Part shown: positions 7,568 to 16,449 of the stretch, in pieces
Layout: every line of letters starts with the position of its first letter
How positions within the stretch are numbered: the first letter of the stretch is position 1
DNA from: Bacteroidota bacterium
GTDB lineage: Bacteria; Bacteroidota; Bacteroidia; Flavobacteriales; Flavobacteriaceae
Direction: 5' to 3'
Length of the DNA: 39,113 nucleotides
NCBI GenBank assembly: GCA_024278565.1
Contig: JAJRSY010000333.1
Location: 1-39,113 of the forward strand
The notes under the pieces: generated by a model
The model's input: only the letters and a program-made list of their open reading frames with translations
What the model was told of the DNA's origin: nothing
Database searches by the model: none
Translations under genes and position numbers: made by a program

Positions 7568-8527
7568 ATGAAAAAACACACTTCTACAGACCCAAGCATT
7601 TGGAACGGACGAAATTCGCAAAACCAACTCTATCTGCATGAAAAGATAAAATGCATTGATCTTGAAAAGGAGCAGATATCCTCTAAATCTAAAAAGACCC
7701 TAGCGATTTTAGGGTATGACTGTGATGAAGGTGTAAAAAGGAACCAAGGAAGAAAAGGAGCAATCGAAGGATCTAAGGCCATTCGGAAACAGCTGGGCAA
7801 AATGCCCAATCACCTAGAAGAGAGTGTACATTTGATCGATGTTGGATCTGTTCAATGCCTTGATGCGGATATGGAGGCCTCACAAACAACCCTATCGAAA
7901 AAAGTCTCCCTTTTATTGGATAAGGATGTATTCCCCATTGTTTTGGGAGGTGGTCATGATGTGGCCTACGGACATTTCAGTGGTGTAAAAAATCATTTGG
8001 AAGAAAACAAAACAGTGGGCATCATTAATTTTGATGCACATTTCGACCTTCGCCCCAACAATAACGGAAATAATTCAGGAACTCCTTTTTACCAAATCGC
8101 ACAAGATTGCCAAGCAGCTGGTAGCCAATTCAATTATCTATGTCTGGGTATTCGAAAAGATGCAAATGACCGTACCTTGTTTACTACGGCCAAAGACCTT
8201 AATGTAACATATATTGAGAATAAAAACTTCAATATGCACCATTTGGGAAACATTCATGAAACCTTAAATAAATTCTTGGAAAAAATAGACCGTGTGTATT
8301 TGACAATAGATCTAGATGGGTTTTCATCGGCCTATGCCCCTGGTGTAAGTGCCCCATCGCCCATGGGTTTTGAACCGGATGTGGTTCTGGAATGTATTAA
8401 ACCCATTCTAGATTCAAAAAAACTGATAAGTATGGATGTGGCAGAAATGAACCCCACCTATGATATTGATGATCGAACCGCTAAATTGGCAGCATCTTTA
8501 GTCCATTTTGTAATGCATAAGGTTTAA
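7568..8527 (+). CDS. hutG: Formimidoylglutamase
   Basis: 319 residues from ATG 7568. A GTG at 7529 would add 13 residues, but the ATG start begins MKKHTSTDPSIWNGR, which matches how the family begins. It hydrolyses N-formimidoyl-L-glutamate to glutamate and formamide. It belongs to the ureohydrolase (arginase) fold with a dinuclear Mn centre: GGGHD at 127-131, DAHFD at 156-160, SGTPFYQ, and IDLDGFSSAYAPGVSAP. Last gene of the hut run; hutH (histidine ammonia-lyase) is not in the window. Confidence 0.95.
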   Translation: MKKHTSTDPSIWNGRNSQNQLYLHEKIKCIDLEKEQISSKSKKTLAILGYDCDEGVKRNQGRKGAIEGSKAIRKQLGKMPNHLEESVHLIDVGSVQCLDADMEASQTTLSKKVSLLLDKDVFPIVLGGGHDVAYGHFSGVKNHLEENKTVGIINFDAHFDLRPNNNGNNSGTPFYQIAQDCQAAGSQFNYLCLGIRKDANDRTLFTTAKDLNVTYIENKNFNMHHLGNIHETLNKFLEKIDRVYLTIDLDGFSSAYAPGVSAPSPMGFEPDVVLECIKPILDSKKLISMDVAEMNPTYDIDDRTAKLAASLVHFVMHKV

Positions 8528-8783
8528 GGGGTCTAAATTCTCCATGGTTTCATATCAATAACAATTAGGGTCTTCGTTTACCATCGTTCCCAATACGAAA
8601 TACCCTTATGAATTTATTACAAAATTATTCGATAATGTTTTAGTCTTTTCAGAAAATCAACAAATCATCTGGCAGTTAATCTATAAAGTTTGCCTTTAGT
8701 CGTTATCATTGACCAATCATCGATTAAAATTCATGAAGTACTTACGACCCCTTACTTTGTAATCATTGACCAAAACATTAAGT

Positions 8784-8942
8784 ATGAAAACAACTAACTG
8801 CCCAGTAAAATCCGAAAAAGCGAAGAAGGCGAGAAAAGAATGGCAACTACTACAGGAGCAAGTCGCCAATGACAAAAAAACCACACTAGATCTTCGGGAA
8901 GATAAAAAAGAAGTGATAAGCCACTTAAAAGTCACCGCCTGA
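8784..8942 (+). CDS. Small lysine-rich hypothetical protein
   Basis: 52 residues starting MKTTNCPVKSEKAKKARKEW, charged and predicted helical, with no signal peptide or membrane segment. I do not recognise a family. The leader contains a 12-bp direct repeat, ATCATTGACCAA, at 8705-8716 and 8762-8773, flanking TTACTTTG (8753-8760), one base off the TAnnTTTG -7 consensus. That arrangement supports a real, possibly regulated, transcript. The gene stands alone between hutG and the convergent universal stress gene. It could still be a chance frame. Confidence 0.5.
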   Translation: MKTTNCPVKSEKAKKARKEWQLLQEQVANDKKTTLDLREDKKEVISHLKVTA

Positions 8943-9180
8943 GGCTGCTTTCATATATCAAAAAGTAATGTCCATAAAAAAAGCCTCCCAACAAGGAAAG
9001 CCTTTCATTGGCCCAAACCTAGTTCATAGGCTTCTGGGTCACAACACAACGATACAAAGATAACAAAGGTTTTTGACTTAATCGAAGTTACTCTTTGTTT
9101 TATGTGAAATTAAGAATCCATTCAGGATATAGTGTGGCAAACCTAAAAACCATAGCGCAACCTGCTTGTAGCACAAATCA
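8943..9180. other. Convergent intergenic region
   Basis: Lies between the ends of the small ORF and the leftward universal stress gene. It holds repeated AAGCCT/AGGCTT words (about 8979-9033) and, on the minus strand, a T-run after a GGGAGGC stretch near 8979, which could be the terminator of the leftward gene. No gene is seen. Confidence 0.4.
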
Positions 9181-10077
9181 TTATTTTGAAAATAACGTTT
9201 CCCCTTTATGATTTTTTGAAGAACGCTCCATACCCAACTCCGGAATCACCAATAAGGGTATTTGCGTATGAAAAGCTATACGGTTTATCACGGGTTCACG
9301 TGTTATTTTTTCCACATAACTATGCTTATAATTAAGCATAGCAAGCAAATAAACATCGAATTCATCAGTAAAAACCTCCAAGGTATTTGAAATTGAATTC
9401 AATTCGGTAACTGTGTGCAACTCATGTGCTGCATTTTTTAAGTACTTACGTAACATTCCCAAATTAAACTGTTGAAGCTCGGTCAAATCTTTGGTCTTAT
9501 ACTGCACATGCACAATATGAATAGTAGCACCAAAGGTCTTCGATAAATTGATGATGGGCTGTAATTCGGATGGGGAATAGAACCGGTTCAAATCTGTAGC
9601 AAATGCAATTTCAGAAGGAACTGTAAATTGAAAGTACTGAGGTATAGCCAAAACAGGGCAGTTTTTGACAGATTTGATAATCTGAACGGTATTACTTCCC
9701 ATGAAAATTTCTTCCAAACCGGAAGCTCCCTTAGTACCCGTAACAATTAAATCAATACCCTCGCATTCAACCACCCTCTTAATCTCATTAACTAATAAAC
9801 TGAACGAAGAAATAGTCTCAAAACTATGATTTTTATAAGAATAGGTGTCTTTAATACGCTTTAAGACTTCTATCAAACCTTTTTCAGAACTATTCTTTTC
9901 GGAATTAACCTGATTGCTGTTTACATTAGAAGCCATAAACCGACTATTGGCAATAGCTGGGGTATAGGTATTGAGCAAAAAAAATATACAAGCCTCGTTC
10001 TTGAATAACTCAATACTATATTTGGCGGCGTTCCAAGAATTTTCTGAAAAGTCAATGGGTATCAATACTCTTTTCAC
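9181..10077 (-). CDS. Universal stress protein, two UspA domains
   Basis: 298 residues with two tandem UspA folds. Domain 1 (about 1-145) starts MKRVLIPIDFSENSWNAAKY and keeps the ATP-binding G-2x-G-9x-G-S motif in GTKGASGLEEIFMGS, followed by NCPVLAIP. Domain 2 (about 150-285) keeps the fold (EIAFATDLN..., IPLLVIPE) but has lost the glycine motif, so only the first domain probably binds nucleotide. Cytoplasmic, typically raised under oxygen or energy limitation. It is transcribed in the same direction as the upstream Crp/Fnr gene, 208 bp away. TGACA-tt-TGTCA at 10133-10144, 56-67 bp before the start, is a possible regulator site. Confidence 0.88.
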   Translation of the reverse strand: MKRVLIPIDFSENSWNAAKYSIELFKNEACIFFLLNTYTPAIANSRFMASNVNSNQVNSEKNSSEKGLIEVLKRIKDTYSYKNHSFETISSFSLLVNEIKRVVECEGIDLIVTGTKGASGLEEIFMGSNTVQIIKSVKNCPVLAIPQYFQFTVPSEIAFATDLNRFYSPSELQPIINLSKTFGATIHIVHVQYKTKDLTELQQFNLGMLRKYLKNAAHELHTVTELNSISNTLEVFTDEFDVYLLAMLNYKHSYVEKITREPVINRIAFHTQIPLLVIPELGMERSSKNHKGETLFSK

Positions 10078-10285
10078 AAGATAAATTTTCTTTCTATCTC
10101 GTAAAACTAATAAACTATAAAAACAAAAACTATGACATTTGTCAGGATATATAACACAAAATTATTTGTTCTATAACCCGTGCAACAGAAAATAGCACTA
10201 AAAAGAGAGGGCTATTCTAATATTTGGTAATGTTTTCACAAAAGAAACGGCACTAAAAACAAGCCCTTGTCTCAGATAATGCCCG

Positions 10286-10975
10286 CTACAATCTTTCTAC
10301 TAGCCCTTGAAGTTCCTTTTTGGCAATAATACCGATTTTTTTGCCAGAAGTTTTCAACCATCCCTTTTTCTTGAAATCTGATATAATTCGTATACAAGAT
10401 TCGGTAGCGGTACCCACTACATTGGCAATATCTTCACGAGACAGGGTGAGTAGTAGAAAGCCCTCTTTATCCTCCCCGAAATTATTTTTCAAGTACAAAA
10501 ATGCTTCGGCAACCCGCTGTTTCACCGTTTTTTGAGACATATTTACGATGACATCATCTGACTCTCTAAGGTCATGGGCCATATGGCGCAAAAGCTCAAT
10601 GGCAAAAGCAGGGTTTGTGTTCAATGTTTGTATAATATTCTCTTTCGGAATAAAACAGACCTCCATATCATTTACGGCAACCGCACTTAAATTGGTGGAT
10701 TCTTCTGAAATAACAGAACGTTGGCCCAAAACTTGGCCCTTGGTGACCAGTTTTACAATTTGATCCTTACCATTGGCACTTAACTTAGAAAGCTTGGAGA
10801 TACCCTTACGAACGCAGAAAACCCCATCAAGTTTCTCTCCTTCTTCGAACAGTACCTTACCCTTTTTGATGAACTTGGTGGTTTTGGAATCTGAAACTTC
10901 TTTCAATTCTTCTTTGTTCATAGCGCGCAGCGCATTGAACTGACGAATGATGCAATTTTCACATTTACTTTCCAT
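10286..10975 (-). CDS. Crp/Fnr family regulator, Fnr-like
   Basis: 229 residues from the ATG at 10975 (MESKCENC...). Domains are a cyclic-nucleotide-type beta-roll (about 25-140), a dimerisation helix, and a C-terminal winged HTH with LSREDIANVVGTATESCIRIISDFKKKGW. The N-terminal CENC (C5, C8) resembles the start of Fnr, but the third clustered cysteine of E. coli Fnr is absent. A later cysteine in MEVCFIP aligns with Fnr C122. An upstream ATG at 10999 is disfavoured because a TAnnTTTG box at 11009-11002 would place transcription start at or after it; ATG 10981 is also possible. Divergent from the cbb3 cluster, so oxygen-linked control of that cluster is likely. Whether it binds an Fe-S cluster cannot be told from sequence. 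Confidence 0.9.
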   Translation of the reverse strand: MESKCENCIIRQFNALRAMNKEELKEVSDSKTTKFIKKGKVLFEEGEKLDGVFCVRKGISKLSKLSANGKDQIVKLVTKGQVLGQRSVISEESTNLSAVAVNDMEVCFIPKENIIQTLNTNPAFAIELLRHMAHDLRESDDVIVNMSQKTVKQRVAEAFLYLKNNFGEDKEGFLLLTLSREDIANVVGTATESCIRIISDFKKKGWLKTSGKKIGIIAKKELQGLVERL

Positions 10976-11001
10976 GACCATGGTATTAATACCCAACATC
11001 G

Positions 11002-11009
11002 CAAAGTTA
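11002..11009 (-). promoter_or_regulatory. -7 promoter element of the Fnr-like gene
   Basis: On the minus strand the bases read TAACTTTG, an exact match to the Bacteroidetes -7 consensus TAnnTTTG. Transcription would start roughly at 10996, which argues for one of the two later ATGs (10981 or 10975). No clear -33 TTTG is seen. Confidence 0.5.
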
Positions 11010-11035
11010 ACTATATATTATTTAATTTGAAAAGC

Positions 11036-11049
11036 CTGATTTATATCAT
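11036..11049. promoter_or_regulatory. Fnr-like box between regulator and ccoI
   Basis: cTGATttatATCAt has both core half-sites of the Fnr consensus TTGATnnnnATCAA with the right 4-base spacer; only the outermost bases differ. On the plus strand a CAACTTTG box at 11072-11079 would put the ccoI transcription start near 11086, leaving the site centred about 43 bp upstream, the usual class II activator position. It could also serve autoregulation of the divergent gene. Confidence 0.5.
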
Positions 11050-11103
11050 ATTTTTAACACACGTTGATAATCAACTTTGTATTGGGCAATAATCAAATGT
11101 TTT

Positions 11104-13500
11104 ATGAATACGAATGAATGTTACCATTGTGGTGATGATTGTGGTACTTCGCCAATTTATCACGATGAAAAGCACTTTTGTTGCAACGGCTGCAAAACGG
11201 TCTACGAAATTTTCTCAAACAATGGTTTGTTGTATTATTATGACCTACAATCCAATGCTGGGGCGACCCCAAAAACAGTTGAAGGCAAATATGATTTTCT
11301 TGACTCCACCGCTATTGTTGAAAAGCTGACAGAATTCAATGATGGCAATCTTCAGGTCGTCAATCTTTACATTCCGCACATACATTGCAGCTCTTGTATT
11401 TGGGTCTTGGAAAACCTAAATAAGCTCAATCCCTCAATAAGTAGCTCATTAGTTGACTTTCCGAAGAAAACAGTTCGCATTTTGTACAAGCCAGAATCGG
11501 TTTCATTGAAAAACCTGATCACCTTGTTGGCAAGAATAGGCTATGAGCCCTACATTTCCTTAGATGATTTTGACAATAAAAAAAAGCCGGTAAACCGTAG
11601 TCTTATCTATAAATTAGGAGTTGCGGGCTTTGCCTTTGGCAATGTAATGTTCCTTTCCTTTCCTGAGTATTTTGACCTTCCTGGCATCAAAACAGGAGCA
11701 AGTGACTATTGGCTAGAACAATACAAAGAGCTTTTTCGATGGCTCATGTTCGCTTTTTCAGTACCCGTAGTCTATTATTCAGGGCAAGACTACTTGATTT
11801 CGGCGTACAAAGGACTTCGTTCTAGAATTTTGAATATAGATGTACCCATCGCCATTGGTATTTTGGTGCTTTTCATTCGCAGTACTTTGGAAATAATTTT
11901 CGATTGGGGGTCTGGTTTTTTTGATAGTTTGACGGGCTTGGTGTTTTTTCTGCTTCTCGGTAAATTTTTTCAACAGAAAACCTATTCCTTTCTATCTTTT
12001 GAGCGAGATTACAAATCATATTTTCCAATAGCCGTTACCCGAATAAGCCCCAACGGAAAAGAAGAGGTCGCCCAGGTGTACGATATAAAGCAAGGTGATC
12101 GTCTTCTTATACGAAACCAAGAGTTGATTCCTGTAGACGGCATACTTATCAATGGCAACGCCCGTATAGATTATAGTTTTGTCACGGGCGAATCTGAACC
12201 CGTTTACAAAGTGTCTGGCGATAAGATTTTTGCAGGGGGCAAGCAGCTCACCGGGGCCATTGAGATGGATGCCCTAAAGTCAGTTTCCCAAAGCTACCTA
12301 ACGCAATTGTGGGGCAATACCGTTTTTCAGAACAACCCCTCGGATACGTTCCAGACCCTGACCGATAGTATTGGAAAAAGGTTTACGGTCTCAGTGCTGG
12401 CCATTGCGTTTGTAGCGACCGTTTTTTGGCTGTTTTACGATAGTGCCAAAGCCCTGAATGTATTTACGGCAGTACTTATCATTGCCTGCCCTTGTGCTAT
12501 TGCTTTGGCCTCACCGTTTACCTTAGGTAATATGTTGCGTATTTTTGGCCGCCGGAAATTCTATCTTAAAGACACCCGGGCCATCGAGCGATTGGCGCAA
12601 GTCGATACCGCCATTTTTGATAAGACCGGCACTATCACAACGGTCCAAAAAAGTGCGGCAAGCTATGAAGGTATGCCCTTGACCCCGGCAGAAGAATCTC
12701 TTCTAAAGAATACCCTGCGCGCCTCTAACCATCCATTGAGCAGAACATTGTACGATATGCTCTCTGAGCAGAACATCATCACCTTAGATGAGTATGAAGA
12801 GCATCTGGGCAAAGGGATAAAAGGCAGCAAAGACAACAGTCATATTAAAATAGGCTCTGCAGATTTTGTAGAGAACCACCAAGGCTCAAAGACCTTGAAC
12901 ACCTCGGTACATATTAGCAGCAACGATGCCTACAAAGGAAAATATGTGTTTCACAACCAATACAGGGAAGGTGTTTTTGAACTTTTCAAAACAATGTCAG
13001 AAACGCTGGGTCTAGCAATTTTATCTGGCGATAACGAAGGTGAAAAATCTAGATTGGAAAAATTATTGCCGAAGCTAACACCCCTCTTTTTCAACCAAAC
13101 ACCAGAAAACAAACTAGAATTCATCAAATCATTACAAGACCAGGGCAAAAAAGTGCTTATGGTCGGTGACGGTCTCAATGATGCAGGTGCCTTGGCCCAA
13201 AGCGATGTCGGCATTGCCATATCAGAAAACGTCAATGTCTTTTCACCCGCCTGTGATGGTATAATGGATGCCTCTAAATTTCAACAACTGTATCAGTATA
13301 TAGTGGCATCAAAAAAAGCGATGAAGATCATTAAAATGAGCTTTATTCTATCTCTATTATATAATGTAGTGGGGCTCTATTTTGCTGTAACAGGACAACT
13401 TCAACCCGTAATTGCGGCAATACTAATGCCATTGAGCTCGATCAGTGTTGTCGTTTTCGCTACCCTTATGACGAATTTGTTGGGAAGGAAATTACAGTAA
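11104..13500 (+). CDS. ccoI: Copper-exporting P1B-type ATPase of cbb3 oxidase assembly
   Basis: 798 residues from ATG 11104; an upstream TTG is implausible because it overlaps the promoter. It moves copper across the inner membrane for CuB insertion into the cbb3 oxidase. Order of parts: a cysteine-rich N-terminal zinc-ribbon-like domain (CYHCGDDC...CCNGC, residues 6-30), an HMA domain with CSSC at 95-98, membrane helices, the CPC ion site at 462-464, phosphorylation motif DKTGT from D506, and the hinge GDGLND from 688. First gene of the cco cluster. Normally ccoS follows directly; here a pseudogene lies between. Confidence 0.95.
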   Translation: MNTNECYHCGDDCGTSPIYHDEKHFCCNGCKTVYEIFSNNGLLYYYDLQSNAGATPKTVEGKYDFLDSTAIVEKLTEFNDGNLQVVNLYIPHIHCSSCIWVLENLNKLNPSISSSLVDFPKKTVRILYKPESVSLKNLITLLARIGYEPYISLDDFDNKKKPVNRSLIYKLGVAGFAFGNVMFLSFPEYFDLPGIKTGASDYWLEQYKELFRWLMFAFSVPVVYYSGQDYLISAYKGLRSRILNIDVPIAIGILVLFIRSTLEIIFDWGSGFFDSLTGLVFFLLLGKFFQQKTYSFLSFERDYKSYFPIAVTRISPNGKEEVAQVYDIKQGDRLLIRNQELIPVDGILINGNARIDYSFVTGESEPVYKVSGDKIFAGGKQLTGAIEMDALKSVSQSYLTQLWGNTVFQNNPSDTFQTLTDSIGKRFTVSVLAIAFVATVFWLFYDSAKALNVFTAVLIIACPCAIALASPFTLGNMLRIFGRRKFYLKDTRAIERLAQVDTAIFDKTGTITTVQKSAASYEGMPLTPAEESLLKNTLRASNHPLSRTLYDMLSEQNIITLDEYEEHLGKGIKGSKDNSHIKIGSADFVENHQGSKTLNTSVHISSNDAYKGKYVFHNQYREGVFELFKTMSETLGLAILSGDNEGEKSRLEKLLPKLTPLFFNQTPENKLEFIKSLQDQGKKVLMVGDGLNDAGALAQSDVGIAISENVNVFSPACDGIMDASKFQQLYQYIVASKKAMKIIKMSFILSLLYNVVGLYFAVTGQLQPVIAAILMPLSSISVVVFATLMTNLLGRKLQ

Positions 13501-13517
13501 AATACAACACTGCCAAG

Positions 13518-13956
13518 ATGCAACCAAAAAACACAAGTACATACTAAAGCAAATCGGACAAAATTCATTATTGGCAATTTCAATAGGGGTGGTTTACCTA
13601 TGGTTCGGTTTTTAAAAATTCTTTCCCGGTATGAGTCCAGCTGAAAGTTTGGCGAAAGATACCATTGATTACCTCATGCTTTATTTCATCCCTCCAAATG
13701 TATCCATTGTTTTACTGGCTATTTTAGAGGTGACCATTGGTATTTTTCTACTGTTGAACATTTTTAGGAACAAAATAATACTATTGGCATTGGCGCACAT
13801 GAGATGTACATTCGCTCCTCTGTTCTTAAATTTAACGAAACTTCATTCACCAACAGCCCTTTTGCACTCACATTGCTTGGACAGTACATCATAAAAAACA
13901 TCATTATCGTAAGTGCTTTATTATCGCTTTTAAAAAGAAAAACAATATCTTCGTAA
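13518..13956 (+). pseudogene. DoxX-like small membrane protein, three lesions
   Basis: Joining frames gives a plausible 145-residue membrane protein. It starts MQPK at 13518, shifts frame in the A-run at 13525-13531, then runs ...NSLLAISIGVVYLWFGF. It meets a stop (TAA, about 13612) where LKFFPGMSPAESLAKD should continue, then reads the helix IPPNVSIVLLAILEVTIGIFLL and ALAHMRCTF. A second frame change near 13830 (one T lost in an AATTTT run) leads to SPFALTLLGQYIIKNIIIVS and the stop at 13954-13956. The FGxLKFFPGxSPAE layout with four helices resembles DoxX-like quinone-linked membrane proteins. It sits between ccoI and ccoS. The shorter frame from ATG 13631 ends in nonsense residues and is unlikely to be functional. 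Confidence 0.75.
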
Positions 13957-14035
13957 AAGGGCAAAACCTGATAAAAGTCATTTTTTGCAGAATAATGGCA
14001 AAGTAGTTTTGCACATCAATTTCAGGAGCGGGGCA

Positions 14036-14242
14036 ATGAATGTAATATATATGTTACTGGCAATCAGTATTATAGTTGCGATTATTTTTTTTACGGCGTT
14101 CATCGTTTCTGTAAAAAATGGTCAATATGATGATGCGTATACCCCATCGGTACGAATGCTGTTCGAAGATGAACTGGTCAAAGATGATTCAAGCAAAAAA
14201 GAGAATAAACAAAACCAACTGAATAAAAGTCAAAAAGTATAA
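14036..14242 (+). CDS. ccoS: cbb3 oxidase maturation protein CcoS
   Basis: 68 residues from ATG 14036, preceded by a good ribosome site (caggag, about 10 bases upstream), unusual in this window and deciding against the longer frame. One N-terminal membrane helix (MNVIYMLLAISIIVAIIFFTAF) and the conserved NGQYDDAYTPSVRMLFED tail with the acidic DD. CcoS is required for cofactor insertion into the cbb3 oxidase. Two bases before ccoNO, so probably co-translated with it. Confidence 0.9.
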   Translation: MNVIYMLLAISIIVAIIFFTAFIVSVKNGQYDDAYTPSVRMLFEDELVKDDSSKKENKQNQLNKSQKV

Positions 14243-14244
14243 TT

Positions 14245-16446
14245 ATGGAAGTACAGCAGTTTTATTACGATAACAAAATCGTAAAGAAATTTATCTACGC
14301 AACCCTGTTTTGGGGAGTTGTGGGAATGTCGGTGGGACTTTTACTGGCCTTCATGTTTCTTTTCCCTAATGTGACAGATGGTATTTCATGGCTGAGTTTT
14401 GGTCGTTTACGGCCCTTGCACACCAATGCGGTAATCTTCGCCTTTGTGGGCAACGCCATTTTTGCCGGGGTATATTACTCTACCCAGCGATTGCTCAAAG
14501 CACGAATGTTCAGTGATGCGTTGAGCAAGTTCAATTTCTGGGGCTGGCAGGCCATTATTGTTGCTGCGGCCATTACCCTGCCTTTAGGGTACACCTCCTC
14601 AAAAGAATATGCAGAACTCGAGTGGCCAATAGATATTGCCATTGCACTGGTTTGGGTAGCCTTTGGTGTTAACCTTATCGGTACCATGATAAAAAGAAGG
14701 CAACGGCATTTGTACGTTGCCATTTGGTTTTATGTAGCGACATTCGTTACCGTTGCCGTACTACATATTTTCAATAGTTTGGCACTGCCCGTAAGCGCAT
14801 TGAAAAGTTACTCTGTTTATGCAGGGGTGCAAGATGCCCTTGTACAATGGTGGTACGGCCACAATGCAGTAGCATTCTTTCTCACTACCCCTTTCTTGGG
14901 ACTGATGTACTATTTTGTGCCCAAAGCGGCAAATAGACCTATCTACTCCTACCGGTTGTCAATCGTTCACTTTTGGTCTTTGATATTCATATATATATGG
15001 GCTGGGCCACACCATTTATTATATTCCTCACTACCTGAATGGGTTCAAAACATAGGTATAGCATTCTCTATAATGTTAATTGCCCCTTCATGGGGTGGTA
15101 TGATCAATGGTTTATTGACCTTAAGAGGTGCTTGGGACAAGGTGCGAACAGATCCAACCTTAAAATTTATGGTGGTGGCCATTACCGGGTATGGTATGGC
15201 AACTTTTGAAGGACCCATGCTTTCACTTAAAAACGTGAACGCCATTGCCCACTTCAGTGACTGGATCATAGCCCACGTTCATGTAGGTGCCTTGGCATGG
15301 AACGGCTTCCTTACTTTTGGCATGATCTATTGGCTGGTTCCAAAAATGTTCAAAACCCGGTTAGCATCGTTAAGGATGGCCAATTTCCACTTCTGGATAG
15401 GCACCTTGGGCATCATACTGTACACCTTGCCCATGTACGTAGCGGGCTTTACCCAAGCCTTGATGTGGAAAGACTTTAACCCAGACGGCACCTTGGTCTA
15501 CGGTAATTTTCTGGAAACCGTAAATGAAATAATGCCTATGTACTGGATGCGTGCCATAGGTGGCAGCCTCTACATCGTTGGGGCATGTGTGATGATATAC
15601 AATGTGGTACTGACCATAAAATCAGGAAGCAAAGTAGAGGATGAATTGGCAGAAGCCCCAGCTTTGAGCCGGGTTTCGAAAAAGAGAACGGCCGGGGAGA
15701 CCTATCACACATGGTTAGAGCGCAAACCAGTACAATTGACCCTCTTGGCAACTGTCACGATTTTAATCGGCGGCATCATACAGATCGTGCCCACTATAAT
15801 GGTAAAATCCAACATCCCCACCATTGTCAGTGTAAAACCCTACACACCTTTGGAATTGGAGGGCAGGGATCTCTACATACGCGAGGGTTGTGTGGGCTGC
15901 CATTCACAAATGATACGGCCTTTCAGAAGTGAGGTAGAGCGTTATGGCGAATATTCCAAAGCAGGTGAATTCGTCTACGACCACCCATTTTTATGGGGAA
16001 GCAAACGCACTGGGCCCGATCTGCACAGAATCGGCGGAAAATACTCCGATAACTGGCACCTAAACCATATGTACGACCCCCAGAGCACCTCATCAGGCTC
16101 TATTATGCCCGCCTATCAGTGGTTGGTTAAAGATGAGCACGACCGCAGCGACATACAAGATAAAATGAAGGTTATGGCAACCTTGGGCGTAACCTACTCA
16201 GAAGAAGATATTGCCAATGCCAAAGCATCAATGGACGAACAGGCATTGAAAATTGAGAAAAACCTTTATTCGGATCCTGATTTCGCCAAGGGCTATGAAA
16301 CTGACAAAAAATACGCTGCCGATAATGGAGAAGAATTTGTGGAAATGCGAGATAGGGAGATTGTAGCCATGATCGCTTACCTACAGCGTTTAGGCACCGA
16401 TATTAAAGCGAAAGGAACTGAAGAGCAACTATCAGAAAACAAATAA
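14245..16446 (+). CDS. ccoNO: cbb3 cytochrome c oxidase, fused subunits I and II
   Basis: 733 residues. The N-terminal part (about 1-470) is CcoN, the haem-copper core: low-spin haem ligand H59 in RPLHTNAVIF, CuB ligand H206 in YGHNAVAFF, H256-H257 in AGPHHLLY, and H344/H346 in AHVHVGALAWNG. After a charged linker and a membrane helix (about 495-525) comes CcoO, a monohaem cytochrome c with C549-V-G-C552-H553 followed by SQMIRPFRSE. The fusion joins two normally separate subunits and is typical of Bacteroidetes. It reduces oxygen to water with high affinity, in the inner membrane. The internal fusion is continuous in one frame without any sign of error. Confidence 0.96.
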   Translation: MEVQQFYYDNKIVKKFIYATLFWGVVGMSVGLLLAFMFLFPNVTDGISWLSFGRLRPLHTNAVIFAFVGNAIFAGVYYSTQRLLKARMFSDALSKFNFWGWQAIIVAAAITLPLGYTSSKEYAELEWPIDIAIALVWVAFGVNLIGTMIKRRQRHLYVAIWFYVATFVTVAVLHIFNSLALPVSALKSYSVYAGVQDALVQWWYGHNAVAFFLTTPFLGLMYYFVPKAANRPIYSYRLSIVHFWSLIFIYIWAGPHHLLYSSLPEWVQNIGIAFSIMLIAPSWGGMINGLLTLRGAWDKVRTDPTLKFMVVAITGYGMATFEGPMLSLKNVNAIAHFSDWIIAHVHVGALAWNGFLTFGMIYWLVPKMFKTRLASLRMANFHFWIGTLGIILYTLPMYVAGFTQALMWKDFNPDGTLVYGNFLETVNEIMPMYWMRAIGGSLYIVGACVMIYNVVLTIKSGSKVEDELAEAPALSRVSKKRTAGETYHTWLERKPVQLTLLATVTILIGGIIQIVPTIMVKSNIPTIVSVKPYTPLELEGRDLYIREGCVGCHSQMIRPFRSEVERYGEYSKAGEFVYDHPFLWGSKRTGPDLHRIGGKYSDNWHLNHMYDPQSTSSGSIMPAYQWLVKDEHDRSDIQDKMKVMATLGVTYSEEDIANAKASMDEQALKIEKNLYSDPDFAKGYETDKKYAADNGEEFVEMRDREIVAMIAYLQRLGTDIKAKGTEEQLSENK

Positions 16447-16449
16447 GCT

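Noticed and set aside
11061-11075. GTTGATAATCAAC as an Fnr box
   Set aside because: Half-sites are right but the spacer is one base, not four; the site at 11036-11049 fits better.
13631-13894. 87-codon frame as an intact small membrane protein
   Set aside because: Its N-terminal helix is cut off by a stop and its last 35 residues are out of frame compared with the expected helix; better read as part of a pseudogene.
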